A stretch of 64,000 bases of DNA, taken from contig NZ_JAGSHX010000001.1 in assembly GCF_018138715.1 (NCBI RefSeq), positions 1,256,036 to 1,320,035 on the forward strand, in the 5' to 3' direction. Below, in pieces: positions 7,189-15,641 of the stretch; position 1 is the stretch's first letter, and each line of letters begins with the position of its first letter. The notes beneath the pieces were generated by a model. The model was not told the origin of the DNA. It saw only the letters and a list, made by a program, of their open reading frames with translations, and did not search any database. Position numbers and translations under genes: made by a program. Source of the DNA: Streptomyces asiaticus (GTDB taxonomy: Bacteria > Actinomycetota > Actinomycetes > Streptomycetales > Streptomycetaceae).

Positions 7189-10096
7189 TCAACACAGGAG
7201 GGCACACGTGGCCCGGGTGAACGTCCCCTCGCCGTGGCCACGCACGGTGTGCGCGAAGGCGGCCCGGTGGCTGGCGGGCGCCGGGACGGTCCCCTGCACC
7301 TGCATCCCGAGGGGAGCCAGCACGGCGCGGGTCTGCTCACCGACACAGTGGATGCCCCGGTTGGCCAGGATGGTGTCGGCGAGACTGCCGCCGAGCCCGT
7401 CGAGCGAGTCGCCCGACCAGGTGGAGACCGTGTACTGGCCGTCCTCGGCCCGCTCGAAGAGTGAAGTAGGCCGCCGACGAGGTGCCCGTGGCTCGGGTCC
7501 TTTTCCGACGGCCCCTTCCCGAACGGAACGGGCGAGTTTCCCCGCATTCCGCTCTCCAGTGATCACGTCCGTTTGAGCGCAGTGGGCCGCCCGGAATGGA
7601 TGTCTTCATGACAGCGGCGGCAGATCACCAAGGTTTTCCGCCGTCGCATCGCCATGAGGCGGACCCATGCCGGTTTCTCGCGCCGTCCTGGGCGGTTGAG
7701 GTCGGCGAGTTTGCGGACATGGTGCACTTCCAGGTGTGTCCGTGACTCGCAGAGCTCACAGCATTCGGCGAGGAGTCGATGAATCAGCTCGTTGCGCTTG
7801 CTGCTGGCCATGACGGGCTTGAGGTCGGTGAGGGTCGCTGTGCGCTGTCGTTTGAGCGGGATCCCCCCGAATCGGGCGACCAGTGGTTTCCTCCCTCGAT
7901 CGCGTTCGACAGTGACCTGGAAACAGGTGCGCGGTCCTTCCGGCGTCTCGATCATGCTCTTGTACTTTCGAGCCGTCTTCGTGACCGTGCTGCGATGTTT
8001 CCCGGCCAAGGTCTTGAGCATCGAAGTCTCCATGACCCATCGGAGCTTGCCCAGGCGAAAGACGTCCTGGGCCAGAAGGTAGTACTGGACGACACCTTGA
8101 AACTCGGACTGGTACTTCGCAACGATGGTGAAGTCATCGTCACGCATGACCGAACCTCTCAGCGCCGGTTTTCCCTTGCTCATGTAGAGCGCGCATCGCT
8201 GCCTGATCGCCTGCCTGGGCACAAACAGCCCAATGGATCCATTGACTGCCCGTCGATTACGGGTGATCTTGTCGTTGGAGTATTGGGATTTGATGTCGTA
8301 GCCGAGGAAGTGCGCCGCCTGGCTGGTGGCGTGCGTGATCAACGTCTTGGCCTCAGAAAGTTCCAGCTCGAGTTCCTCTCGCAGGAACGCCCGAATCTTT
8401 GACTTGATCTCCTCTGCTTCGTGCCTGGGCCCGGCGAATCCCAGCAGCCAGTCGTCGGCATAGCGCACATACCGAAGCCGTCGATAGTCTGGATCATTGG
8501 GGTCTTGGCTCGGCAACGCTCGGCGCCGGGGTTCGAGCTCCCGCACCGATTTTCGGCAACCGCGCCGTCTCGCCCCTTGGATCCAGTGCTCCAACCGCCG
8601 GTATTCCCGGTTCGGTTGTCGACGCTGGCCGTGGTTGTATTCGGGCAGCAGCGACTGTTCAACGAACTGATCGAGCCGATCAAGGTAGATGTTCGACAGG
8701 ATCGGGCTGGCCACTCCACCTTGCGGAGCACCGCTGAGTGTCGCATTCCAGCGCCAATCCTCCAGATATCCAGCCTTGAGCATGTGCCCGATCAGCCGGA
8801 GGAAACGGCCATCGTGGACTTTCTCCGACAGGATCGACAGCATGACACTATGGTCAAGGCTGCCGAAGCAGTCGGAGATATCGCCCTCGACGAACCAATG
8901 GGTTCCCGTCCAATACCGTTCCACCTCACTCAGTGCGGTGTGACAGCCCCGGCCGGGACGGAAGCCGTGGGAGCGGTCGGAGAACTGGACGTCGTAGTAC
9001 GCCTCTAGAAGCATGCGCACTACCTCGGCCACGAGCTTGTCCGACCAAGTCGGCAGTCCTAGCGGACGCTTCTTGGCTGATCCCTTCTTCTCGATGTATA
9101 CGCGTCTCGCCGGGGACCATCGATAGCGCTCGCAGCGGAGCGATTCGATGATCCTCTGGATCTTCTCCAGGGACATGCCATCCACGGTTTCCCTGGTGGC
9201 CCCGGGAGTCATCGCTCCCTTGTTGGCATAGATGCGCCCGTAGGCCAGCAGAAACAACTCCGTGTTGAATAACTGCCGGTAGAGTCTTTCGACCGGCAAA
9301 CCTCTCTCACCGCGCTTGCGGAGGACGCTCAGCACCGTTTCAGCACTCTGCATTGCGCATGCTTCCCTTCGCCGAACATCTCGATCACCTGGTGCCCTTC
9401 GCCCTGTGGTCCCGGTTTTCCCGGCCTCCTTGGCAGGTCGTTACTCCTGCGACTACTACGGCACCTCCGTCGCCATAGGGCTCGCGCCCCGTAGGCGATC
9501 CCGTGGTACGTCTTCGCTGTACGTATCGAGCACGACGTAGGCCGTTCACTCATCTCCTTGACCACCCTCGTTGGGCGGCGTTTCGCGCCATGGAGGTTGC
9601 CTCGGCTTCACGGTTCATGGCCGGGCATGACGCGACGTCGGTTTCAGACGTTATTCCGACGGGTGCGCACTTTCACCACCGGAGATTGAACTTCAAGCAA
9701 TCCAGCCTTGGCCTTATCGTGCGGGCCTTGCGGCACCCCGCCCTGAACGTCTCCAGACGGCCGCCGCTTTCCTGACATGCTCTTGTCCCCTCGCGCTTTC
9801 GCGTCCAGGTAAGTCAGGTGACCCAGAAACATTCCTCCAAGTTCCTCCCGATTGGGTCGGGGATACAACGAAGCGCCTCACGGCGCACAGCGGACTTGCG
9901 CCTGTCCCGCGCTTTCCGTGAGCAGCACGAAGATCCGGCGGTCGGAAAGCTCCATGTCCAGGCCGTCCATCTTGTGCAGGATGGCTTCCGGGTCGCCGTA
10001 GAAGTCATGGACTTCCGGCGTCCAGGAATAGGCCACGCAACCGAGTGCGGCTTCGGTTTGTTCTATCTGCGACACAGCATGCGCTGTCGTGGTCAC
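7189..10096 (-). CDS. Conserved hypothetical gene interrupted by a group II intron
   Basis: Exon 1 is 10096-9889 and exon 2 is 7460-7189; intron 7461-9888 is removed between them. Exon 1 ends one base into a codon and exon 2 supplies the other two, so the splice gives a continuous frame across GQAQVR-F-FERAEDGQYT. The joined product is about 159 residues from GTG 10096, which has GGAG six bases upstream; a TTG at 10108 is an alternative. Exon 1 contains an aromatic-rich stretch (CVAYSWTPEVHDFYGDP) and exon 2 a glycine-rich one. I do not recognise the family. Without splicing the gene is dead. Confidence 0.65.
7521..7554 (-). ncRNA. Group II intron domain V
   Basis: Read on the minus strand this 34-nt segment begins GAGCGGAAUGCGGGGAAA and ends CUCGCCCGUUCCGUUC. 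It forms the conserved catalytic hairpin with a GAAA tetraloop, a two-base bulge and the AGC-type triad near its base (here GAGCGG). It lies seven bases after the stop codon of the intron-encoded protein, the normal place for ORFs looped out of domain IV. Confidence 0.88.
7563..9353 (-). CDS. ltrA: Group II intron reverse transcriptase/maturase with HNH endonuclease
   Basis: The 596-residue protein has the reverse-transcriptase palm with SHGFRPGRGCH, the GAPQGGVASPILSNIYLD motif and the catalytic box YADD at about 298-301. A maturase X domain follows at roughly 390-480. A C-terminal HNH endonuclease has the pattern CELCE..HLEVHHVRKL..CRRCHEDIH. It should assist intron splicing and carry out target-primed reverse transcription. 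All key residues are present and no frameshift is seen, so the intron may be mobile. The RT with an HNH domain resembles the bacterial CL/ML intron classes, which is inference from memory. Confidence 0.95.
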   Translation of the reverse strand: MQSAETVLSVLRKRGERGLPVERLYRQLFNTELFLLAYGRIYANKGAMTPGATRETVDGMSLEKIQRIIESLRCERYRWSPARRVYIEKKGSAKKRPLGLPTWSDKLVAEVVRMLLEAYYDVQFSDRSHGFRPGRGCHTALSEVERYWTGTHWFVEGDISDCFGSLDHSVMLSILSEKVHDGRFLRLIGHMLKAGYLEDWRWNATLSGAPQGGVASPILSNIYLDRLDQFVEQSLLPEYNHGQRRQPNREYRRLEHWIQGARRRGCRKSVRELEPRRRALPSQDPNDPDYRRLRYVRYADDWLLGFAGPRHEAEEIKSKIRAFLREELELELSEAKTLITHATSQAAHFLGYDIKSQYSNDKITRNRRAVNGSIGLFVPRQAIRQRCALYMSKGKPALRGSVMRDDDFTIVAKYQSEFQGVVQYYLLAQDVFRLGKLRWVMETSMLKTLAGKHRSTVTKTARKYKSMIETPEGPRTCFQVTVERDRGRKPLVARFGGIPLKRQRTATLTDLKPVMASSKRNELIHRLLAECCELCESRTHLEVHHVRKLADLNRPGRREKPAWVRLMAMRRRKTLVICRRCHEDIHSGRPTALKRT

Positions 10097-10279
10097 TGCT
10101 GACTCCAATCATCGGGTACCCGGAAAGGCACCGAGAGGTCAGCGTGCGTGTGACCATGCTTGTCCAGAACGATAGGAGAAGGACAGACCAGTTCCCGTCA
10201 TTGACGCACAAGGGGTCCAGTATCGGTAGGAGTCTGTGATCGAGTGGTCGGTGTTCCAGTAGCTGACAGGCTGTGGGGT

Positions 10280-10925
10280 CACCGAGTGTGGTCACCGGGG
10301 CGTACTTCTTCCAGATGCCTGCGGCTTGGGCGGCAACGGCCTCGGTGTGGACTGTGTGGTAGCCGAGCATCCCCGCGACGACCGACGGCGGTGCCTGAAG
10401 AACGAGTTGCTGCAGGGTGGCGGTCCGGCCGTGGAGGGTGGGGACGCCTGCAGCGGTGAGTCGCTTGCCGAGGGTGGCGGGTCCATGGGCTGTCCTGCCC
10501 TGCGTCCGGGGAAGAGCCAGTCGCTGGTGGGAAGAGTGCCACCTGGCCTGTTCGGGCGTTCGTCACGTATGTAGCCGAGCAGTAGGTCGGCAAGGGGCTC
10601 TGGAACTGGCGTGGGCGGGTCGCCGAGGAGGAGTGTGACCTGGTCACCGTCGTGCTGGACGTCGTGGACGGCGAGCCGGACGAGCCGACGGACGGGCTGG
10701 GCATAGAGGAGGATCAGGGCTGCCGCGATCCGTTCCATGAGCGGGAGACTGTCGCTGGTCATGATCTTGCGGATCAGGGGATCGTGGGCACCTTCAACCG
10801 GGGCATGTCCGGGTGGTCCATGCTCCAGCGCAGGAACGCTTGGACGACGCGGCGGCTGGTGGCGTCCTGGGCGAACCAGGAGGCCAACCGGAATACGCCG
10901 GAAACGTGCCGTAGGCCGCTGTGAT
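10280..10925 (-). pseudogene. Frameshifted tyrosine recombinase / integrase relic
   Basis: Three consecutive reading frames together give one recognisable protein. About 10925-10790 reads VVQAFLRWSMDHPDMPRLKV. From 10780 to about 10482 it reads MERIAAALILLYAQPVRRL, followed by DWLFPGRRAGQPMDP. From about 10482 it continues as TLGKRLTAAGVPTLHGRT then LGYHTVHTEAV. The last shift is a single missing base near 10480. This is the C-terminal half of the divergent integrase-like proteins common in Streptomyces. It has no intact start and no proper stop. It is probably a remnant of an integrated element. Confidence 0.6.
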
Positions 10926-11054
10926 CAACCCAGACGGCGAGCGGCGGGGTCGTGCTCAGCGACGTGCCGGGCGACGGCGTCGATGATCAGCTCACTAGCA
11001 GGCGGGCAGGAGCACAACACCGGGTTTGTCAACGGCCCAGGCCATCGCTCATTT

Positions 11055-11549
11055 TTACGTGCGGGGGTCGGCGTATTTCACGTTGACGGTGACCGTCAAG
11101 TTCCCATTCTGCTCCATCTTGGCATCTACCCCATACGATAGATTTCCGGCTTGCGTGATTCCATCGTACAGTGTCGCTACTCGAAAGCTGACCTCTCCAT
11201 TCTTCCAAACCTGCCCCTCCCCGGCAGTCAGCGCTTTTCTTTTCGAGGTGTAGATGATGATGATGCCGAACCTATCCTCTTCTTTGGTTTCCGTATGGAC
11301 ACTCCACTCCTCGCCAAGGCAGCTGATACAGCGCGGCAGCAGCTGGTCAGGGATTCTTAGGAAGCAACGAATAGCGTCACCACCGACGGTGAATCGAGAG
11401 TCCAGGAACACTGACATCGAGTAACGTTGGCCAACATCGATCCGAAACCCTGACTCGCGATTAAAGTGTTCTCCCCATTCTGGCGGGATGGGTGTATCGC
11501 GCGAGATTGGCTTAGTGTGTTGGATGATCGCATGCGTGAAATCGATCAT
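11055..11549 (-). CDS. Hypothetical protein of atypically low GC
   Basis: The product is 164 residues from ATG 11549 to a stop at 11055. Unlike its neighbours the gene uses many A/T-ending codons and stretches of roughly 50 percent GC, which suggests acquisition from a lower-GC donor. The protein has beta-rich features (FGIIIIYTSKRKAL and NLTVTVNVKYADPRT at the C-terminus) and no membrane span. I do not recognise a family. The next genes on either side are mobile relics, which fits a transferred fragment. Confidence 0.65.
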   Translation of the reverse strand: MIDFTHAIIQHTKPISRDTPIPPEWGEHFNRESGFRIDVGQRYSMSVFLDSRFTVGGDAIRCFLRIPDQLLPRCISCLGEEWSVHTETKEEDRFGIIIIYTSKRKALTAGEGQVWKNGEVSFRVATLYDGITQAGNLSYGVDAKMEQNGNLTVTVNVKYADPRT

Positions 11550-12027
11550 TCCGTAGTCGATTCAGCAATAAAAATCTGGCGGGCGCATCCGGAGGCGGCG
11601 CGCTTTGGCCCATTCGAGTGATTATGTGCGACATCCCTCGAGTTCCCCGGCGCCTGCGTCTCGGTGACCATGCGCCATCTGCCCCGACGCCGTGATTTAC
11701 TCCATACGGGTGGTCTGTCGTGACGTTGCCTTGTCGGCCCGGCATTGCCTGTGAGGCACTGTGTATGGCATGGCGGTCCACCCCGGCGCCGGAGAGTTGC
11801 AGCCCACGCTGCATAGCCTGCGCCCGGCGTGGAGTGCTCGGCCCCCTTCGGGCCGGGGTGGGCTATGGCTTTCCCTCGCTGGGGCAGCACTGTGGGGGCG
11901 GACATGCCTCTGAAGACCGCAAGAACTGGGCGGCGGTGGTGGCCACCGCCTTCGGGTCGATCAGTCTCGTTGCGCTTCGCGGGATGCCGGATCTCAGCGT
12001 CAACGGCTGCGCCAGTCAAGGCCCGGG
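11550..12027. other. Region without a recognised gene
   Basis: Frames of up to about 155 codons are open here on both strands, but none has family resemblance, a good start signal or plausible protein composition. I see no terminal repeats or RNA gene. It separates the low-GC gene from a small hypothetical gene and may be rearranged debris. Confidence 0.4.
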
Positions 12028-12240
12028 TCAGGAGGCGGAAGCGCCAGCGCGGTTGAGAGGGCCCAGGTCTCCGTACAGAGCGGCGTGGAGTGCGGCCGCG
12101 AGTTCGCGGGCTCGGTCTTCGCTCCGCACGCCGTGCATCACGAAGTAGACCGGTCCTGTGTAGGCGTCCAGGTCGACCTCACGGTTTTGGACCAGACGGG
12201 TGATCGCGGCCCGCCCCGCATCGTTGACGACATCGCCCAT
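12028..12240 (-). CDS. Small hypothetical protein, 70 residues
   Basis: ATG 12240 opens a 70-residue frame with good amphipathic character: MGDVVNDAGRAAITRLVQN, then VDLDAYTGPVYFVMHGV, then a helical tail. Composition and codon use look like a genuine actinobacterial small protein, perhaps a fragment of a larger one. No family is recognised. It lies directly upstream of the hairpin and IS1380 region and its context gives no function. Confidence 0.5.
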   Translation of the reverse strand: MGDVVNDAGRAAITRLVQNREVDLDAYTGPVYFVMHGVRSEDRARELAAALHAALYGDLGPLNRAGASAS

Positions 12241-12316
12241 TATCTAGTGCTGTCAAGCATCTCTACAGATCAACGAGCTGGAACAACGTAAGGCAAGTTA
12301 GCCTCGATCTTGCATG

Positions 12317-12347
12317 AGGGGTCCGTCAGCTTGCTGGCGGCCCCTTT
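12317..12347 (+). terminator. Hairpin followed by TTT
   Basis: AGGGGTCCGTCAG (12317-12329) pairs with CTGGCGGCCCCT (12334-12345), with one bulged T and a G-U pair, around a 4-nt loop, and TTT follows. It resembles a rho-independent terminator reading rightward. No plus-strand gene ends immediately before it, so it may be a relic or act on minus-strand transcripts. Confidence 0.4.
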
Positions 12348-12473
12348 GTGGTGGGTGTTGGTCGGGGTTTTCGGAGTCTGGGCAGGCTGATGGCCCGGTT
12401 TTCGCGTCGGGTGGGCGCCGGGTTCCACTGCTCCGGTGGGCTGGTGCTGCTCGCAGGGGCGGGAAGACGCTGG

Positions 12474-13850
12474 TCAGACGGGGTTCGGGAGGGCGTGGAG
12501 TCGTTCCAGGGCTTCGGTGATCACGTCGGTCCAGGGACAGTGCTTGGCCAGGCGGAGGATGCGGCGGCGTCCGGTGGTGATGAGCTGGGCGGCGGTGGAG
12601 AACAGCCGAAGCCGCAGGCGGCGGGGCTCCCACAGGCGGGCCTTGCCGGTCAGGGCAAGCACGGGCATCCAGGCCAGCAGGTCGAGGGCGATCTGGACGA
12701 TCTCCAGCCAGATCTGGTTCTGCGCGGCGTCGTGGAGGGGGAGGTTGCGCAGGCCGGTGGCGCGGGCGGCGCGGATGCGGTCCTCGGCGCGTGCCCGCTG
12801 GCGGTGGCGCAGTTCGAGGGTGGCGATCGCCTCGTCGGCCGTGTTGGTGGCGAAGCAGGTAAGGCGCATGCCGGCGGCGTCGGTGAAGCGCAACTGGGCA
12901 CCGGGGTGCGGCCGTTCCTTGAGCACAATCAGCCGTAGTCCCTTCGGCCAGCCCGTCAGGCAGTCACCGGCGAGTTCGGCGACCCAGGCGCCGTCGCGGA
13001 TCTCGCCGTCGGCTTCCACGGCCGGTGTCCACGCCGAGGCCGGGACCTTCAGGACGGCTTGGTGGATGGCATCGGTGATGGTCATGCCGACCGAGTACGA
13101 CAGCCACCTTCCACGCTGGGCGAGCCAGGCGACGAACTCGTGGGTGCCACCGCCGGAGTCGGTACGGATCAGCGTCTGCCGCCCGCGTCGTAGCCGTTTC
13201 GGCAGCTGGGCCAGGGCCAGCTTGGTGGCCTCGCTGTGGTCCGCGGCGGTGTTGGAGCCCGCATTGCCGGGCCGCAACAGACCCACGACCGGCTCGCCGG
13301 ACCCGCCCCGGCCATGATCGACGAAGCCCATCAGCGGGTGGTGTCCGAACGTCTTCTTCCAGGTCGCGGCGGCGTCCTGCTTCTCGGAGTGCGCCAGGAC
13401 GAGGACCCCGTCGATATCCACGATCACCTGCCCGCCCGCGTCCGGCGCGGCTTCCCCGGCCAACCGCCGCACGTGTTGGCGTACTTCAGCACGGGCGGAA
13501 CGCAACGCGGTCAGGACCCGCTGTCCGCCCGACGACAGCGTGCTGATCAGCCGGGAGACCGTGGGGTCGGAGGCCACCGGACCGAACACGGCCGGCTCGG
13601 CCCGCAACATGCCCACATCGGCCAGGCAGTCCCCTCCCAGCGCCACGGCGAGCACCACATCCAGCAGGATCTTGCCCGGACCATGCACCGCCCGCGGCCT
13701 GCGCCACGGCGCCAACGCCGCAGATATCGCCTGATCCAGGCCGGTCCTGCGAACCGTCTCGACCAGCAGCACACCGCCGGCCTGGGAGACCACCCCGCGA
13801 CCACCGCCTTCGGTACGAACACGCGGATAGGACCCGATACGCTTCTTCAC
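12474..13850 (-). CDS. IS1380-family transposase
   Basis: The product is about 458 residues from GTG 13850 (VKKRIGSYPRV); an upstream in-frame ATG at 13919 would add 23 atypical residues. It shows the IS1380 layout: an N-terminal helical region, DIDGVLVLAHSEKQDAA carrying the first acidic catalytic cluster, TLIRTDSGGGTHEF with the second, and a late segment RAEDRIRAARATGLRNLP with the E of the E-x6-R signature typical of related DDE families. No frameshift is seen, so it may be functional. The exact ends of the element could not be fixed. Confidence 0.88.
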   Translation of the reverse strand: MKKRIGSYPRVRTEGGGRGVVSQAGGVLLVETVRRTGLDQAISAALAPWRRPRAVHGPGKILLDVVLAVALGGDCLADVGMLRAEPAVFGPVASDPTVSRLISTLSSGGQRVLTALRSARAEVRQHVRRLAGEAAPDAGGQVIVDIDGVLVLAHSEKQDAAATWKKTFGHHPLMGFVDHGRGGSGEPVVGLLRPGNAGSNTAADHSEATKLALAQLPKRLRRGRQTLIRTDSGGGTHEFVAWLAQRGRWLSYSVGMTITDAIHQAVLKVPASAWTPAVEADGEIRDGAWVAELAGDCLTGWPKGLRLIVLKERPHPGAQLRFTDAAGMRLTCFATNTADEAIATLELRHRQRARAEDRIRAARATGLRNLPLHDAAQNQIWLEIVQIALDLLAWMPVLALTGKARLWEPRRLRLRLFSTAAQLITTGRRRILRLAKHCPWTDVITEALERLHALPNPV

Positions 13851-13852
13851 CT

Positions 13853-13924
13853 GGAGAGTGCTTCTTTCACGCGACGACCTGGACCCTAAACACGTCCCAT
13901 CGTTGCAGGTCAGGAGCACTCTCC
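13853..13924. repeat. Nested inverted repeat at the 5' side of the IS1380 element
   Basis: GGAGAGTGCT (13853-13862) is inverted as AGCACTCTCC (13915-13924). A second pair, CTTTCACGCG near 13865 and CGCGTGAAAG at 13955-13964, partly interleaves with it. They lie directly upstream of the transposase start and probably belong to the element's terminal or promoter region. A matching copy at the other end was not found. Confidence 0.45.
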
Positions 13925-13964
13925 GCGTTTCTGATCAACCACTGGACGCCCTGCCGCGTGAAAG

Positions 13965-14462
13965 CGCGAGGCTAGGCATGCACCTCAGTGCACGAGAGAC
14001 GGACAACGCTTCGACAGCGCTCCTTCTGAGCGGCGTTCGGCGGCGACCCAGGCGGAGTTGGGCGGTGGTGGTTCGCAATTGCCGAGAGCATCCGCAGCGA
14101 CAGGGCCGGGTAGTTCAAGGACTTCGTGCCGGAGGGCAGAGCCAGGGGACGCTGCGGCTGAGGCTGCGATCTCGTTCGAAGAGTGCGGAAAGGTATCCGA
14201 CGCCGCGTGGCTGGCCTACCCCGACGCCGGGAAAGATTCAGCGGGATGTCGGGATAGCTGCCCGATTCGCAGGTGAGAGCAAGGTCGAGTGGCACAGCGC
14301 AGGCTAGCGAGTTGCCATCTGGCGGCAGTCGGCCTGGCTACTTTGCGCCACTTTCTTTGTTTGGGCCTAGATCTGTGCCCGTGGCGATGCATCCTGGGCG
14401 GTCGCGTGACGGAGTGGGGGGACCAGGGCTAGCAAGCAGCCCCGGCCACCGGAGGAGGGGCA
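13965..14462. other. Intergenic region without a recognised gene
   Basis: About 500 bp between the IS1380 element and the next operon. Short frames are open on both strands but have no start signals or family features. It ends in a purine-rich GGAGGAGGGG that serves as ribosome-binding site for the gene starting at 14463. The GC content of the stretch around 14330-14380 is visibly lower, which may be promoter sequence, but no clear -35/-10 pair can be defended. Confidence 0.4.
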
Positions 14463-14927
14463 GTGGCGTTATCTGACCCAGAGCAGCGGGCTGAGGTGCT
14501 GGAACTGTACAAACTCGCCGTCGAGATGGCCGACCGGGTATCGGTGCGCCGCGGAACCGCCAACGCGTTCTTCTTGACCGTGCAGACCACGTTCGTCGCC
14601 TTGATCGGTCTCGGCTTTCCGAAGCTGTCCAACGCTCCGTGGTGGGTGTCGGCGTCGCTGCTTCTGGTCGGCGTGACGCTCTCTGCGACGTGGTGGATGC
14701 AACTGCGTAGCTACCGGGACCTGAACACCGCGAAGTTCAAGGTCATCATCAAGCTGGAGGAAGGTCTCCCTGCCAAGATCTTCACCGACGAGTGGGATCA
14801 GCTGCGACGCGACCCCGTTCACGGCTGGCGCAAGCGTTATGCGGAACTGGGCACATCCGAGCGCGTGATCCCCGTGGTGTTCGCCGTAGCGCATCTGCTC
14901 GTCTTCGTTGGCACACTGACGATGTGA
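14463..14927 (+). CDS. Two-span membrane protein (RipA/SLATT-like)
   Basis: GTG 14463 follows a strong GGAGGAGGGG. The 154-residue product has two adjacent hydrophobic spans (AFFLTVQTTFVALIGLGF and WVSASLLLVGVTLSATWW) near residues 33-80. A cytoplasmic helical part follows (LRSYRDLNTAKFKVI), and a final hydrophobic stretch (VIPVVFAVAHLLVFVGTL). This matches the small RipA-type membrane proteins of actinobacteria and resembles SLATT-type pore proteins of conflict systems. The family link is recalled, not searched. Its stop overlaps the next gene start as GTGA, so the two are co-translated. Confidence 0.75.
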   Translation: MALSDPEQRAEVLELYKLAVEMADRVSVRRGTANAFFLTVQTTFVALIGLGFPKLSNAPWWVSASLLLVGVTLSATWWMQLRSYRDLNTAKFKVIIKLEEGLPAKIFTDEWDQLRRDPVHGWRKRYAELGTSERVIPVVFAVAHLLVFVGTLTM

Positions 14928-15223
14928 CCTACCTCGACCAGCTCGCCGAACTGATCCGTTCCTGCCTTCCGGCTGAAGCCGAACCTCCTGAGGATTCTGA
15001 CGATTTGTTCCGTATCTACGCCGTGCTCTTGAGGGCTAAGGGGGAGCAGGTCACTGAAGAGGACGTCCACGACGCCTGGTCGGCCTGGATACAGTCGGTC
15101 AACAGCCGTCACCAGGCGCTGGTGCCCTTCCAGGACCTCGACGCGCAGACCCGGGCCTTCGACGCTCCGTACGCGCGGGCTATCCGCACTGCCGCCCGCT
15201 ATACCCAAGAGCGCGTCAGCTGA
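14924..15223 (+). CDS. Small soluble protein coupled to the membrane protein
   Basis: GTG 14924 overlaps the upstream TGA (14925-14927). The 99-residue product is acidic and helical: VTYLDQLAELIRSCLP, then EEDVHDAWSAWIQSVN, then a stretch LVPFQDLD. It looks like a familiar domain of unknown function that accompanies two-span membrane proteins in Streptomyces genomes. Coupling implies the two products are made in balance and may form a complex. No enzymatic motif is visible. Confidence 0.75.
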   Translation: MTYLDQLAELIRSCLPAEAEPPEDSDDLFRIYAVLLRAKGEQVTEEDVHDAWSAWIQSVNSRHQALVPFQDLDAQTRAFDAPYARAIRTAARYTQERVS

Positions 15224-15345
15224 CGCCAGAGCGCCACGAGGCGTACCCCGAAGCCGTCAAACAGGCCCATGCCGACTTCGCCGCCCTGAACCGCGGAGAG
15301 ATTCCCGAGCCCCGCACCGAAGCAGAGGCCCTGAAATTACGCTGA
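15220..15345 (+). other. Possible short coding frame without standard start
   Basis: Directly behind the 99-residue gene an open frame of 41 codons encodes a protein-like sequence (LTPERHEAYPEAVKQAHADF ending in EAEALKLR) and stops at TGA 15343-15345. Its composition is convincing but there is no ATG, GTG or TTG. It would need a CTG start, or a frameshift from the upstream gene. It may be the end of a damaged gene. Confidence 0.3.
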
Positions 15346-15385
15346 GCTACTTGTCCTTTCACCGTAGCTATACGAGAACAGGGCC

Positions 15386-15556
15386 ATGACCGAATGCGCC
15401 TCTTTTGAGGCGATGCTCGAAGCGGAGGATGACGCCGCCATCGGCAAAGCAGGCATGACCCGCGACCAGTTACTGGCCGCCTGCCGCAGCATCTATCCCC
15501 CGGCCAAGGAAGCCCTCGGCGTCTTCGCCATCCACCTCGAACTCCAGCCCGCATAA
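15386..15556 (+). CDS. Small hypothetical protein, 56 residues
   Basis: ATG 15386 to TAA 15554-15556. The product begins MTECASFEAMLEAEDDAA and continues MTRDQLLAACRSIYPPAKEA before a final hydrophobic stretch and LELQPA. The acidic helical start and clean end immediately before a strong hairpin support a real gene. No family is recognised. It lies in the same direction as the membrane-protein pair upstream. Confidence 0.5.
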   Translation: MTECASFEAMLEAEDDAAIGKAGMTRDQLLAACRSIYPPAKEALGVFAIHLELQPA

Positions 15557-15557
15557 C

Positions 15558-15589
15558 AGGCCGTCCCGGACACTCCCCGGGAACGGCCT
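15558..15589 (+). terminator. Strong hairpin after the 56-residue gene
   Basis: AGGCCGT (15558-15564) pairs with ACGGCCT (15583-15589), and the stem continues CCCGG (15565-15569) with CCGGG (15577-15581) around a 7-nt loop with one bulged A. This 12-bp stem begins two bases after the TAA. There is no T tract, as is usual for terminators in this GC range. Confidence 0.65.
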
Positions 15590-15641
15590 TGGGGGCGGCC
15601 AGGATGATGACCGGCCACAGATCTTCCAGCACAGTGTGTGC

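Larger units (their letters stand above)
7461..9888 (-). mobile_element. Complete group II intron with RT/maturase/HNH ORF
   Basis: The 5' end reads GTGCGCC at 9888 (group II consensus GUGYG). The 3' end reads CTACTTCAC at 7469-7461, ending in AC. Domain V is at 7554-7521. The following bases fold as domain VI, with GAAG..GGCCG pairing to CGGCC-UA-CUUC; the bulged A is seven nucleotides from the 3' end, the standard branch-point position. The encoded protein starts at 9353 and stops at 7563, just before domain V. The two exons rejoin in frame, which independently supports both ends. The length is 2,428 bp. Confidence 0.88.

Noticed and set aside
13853..13924. Calling exact ends for the IS1380 element
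   Set aside because: Only one side shows a convincing inverted repeat and no target duplication could be matched, so the element boundaries are left open.
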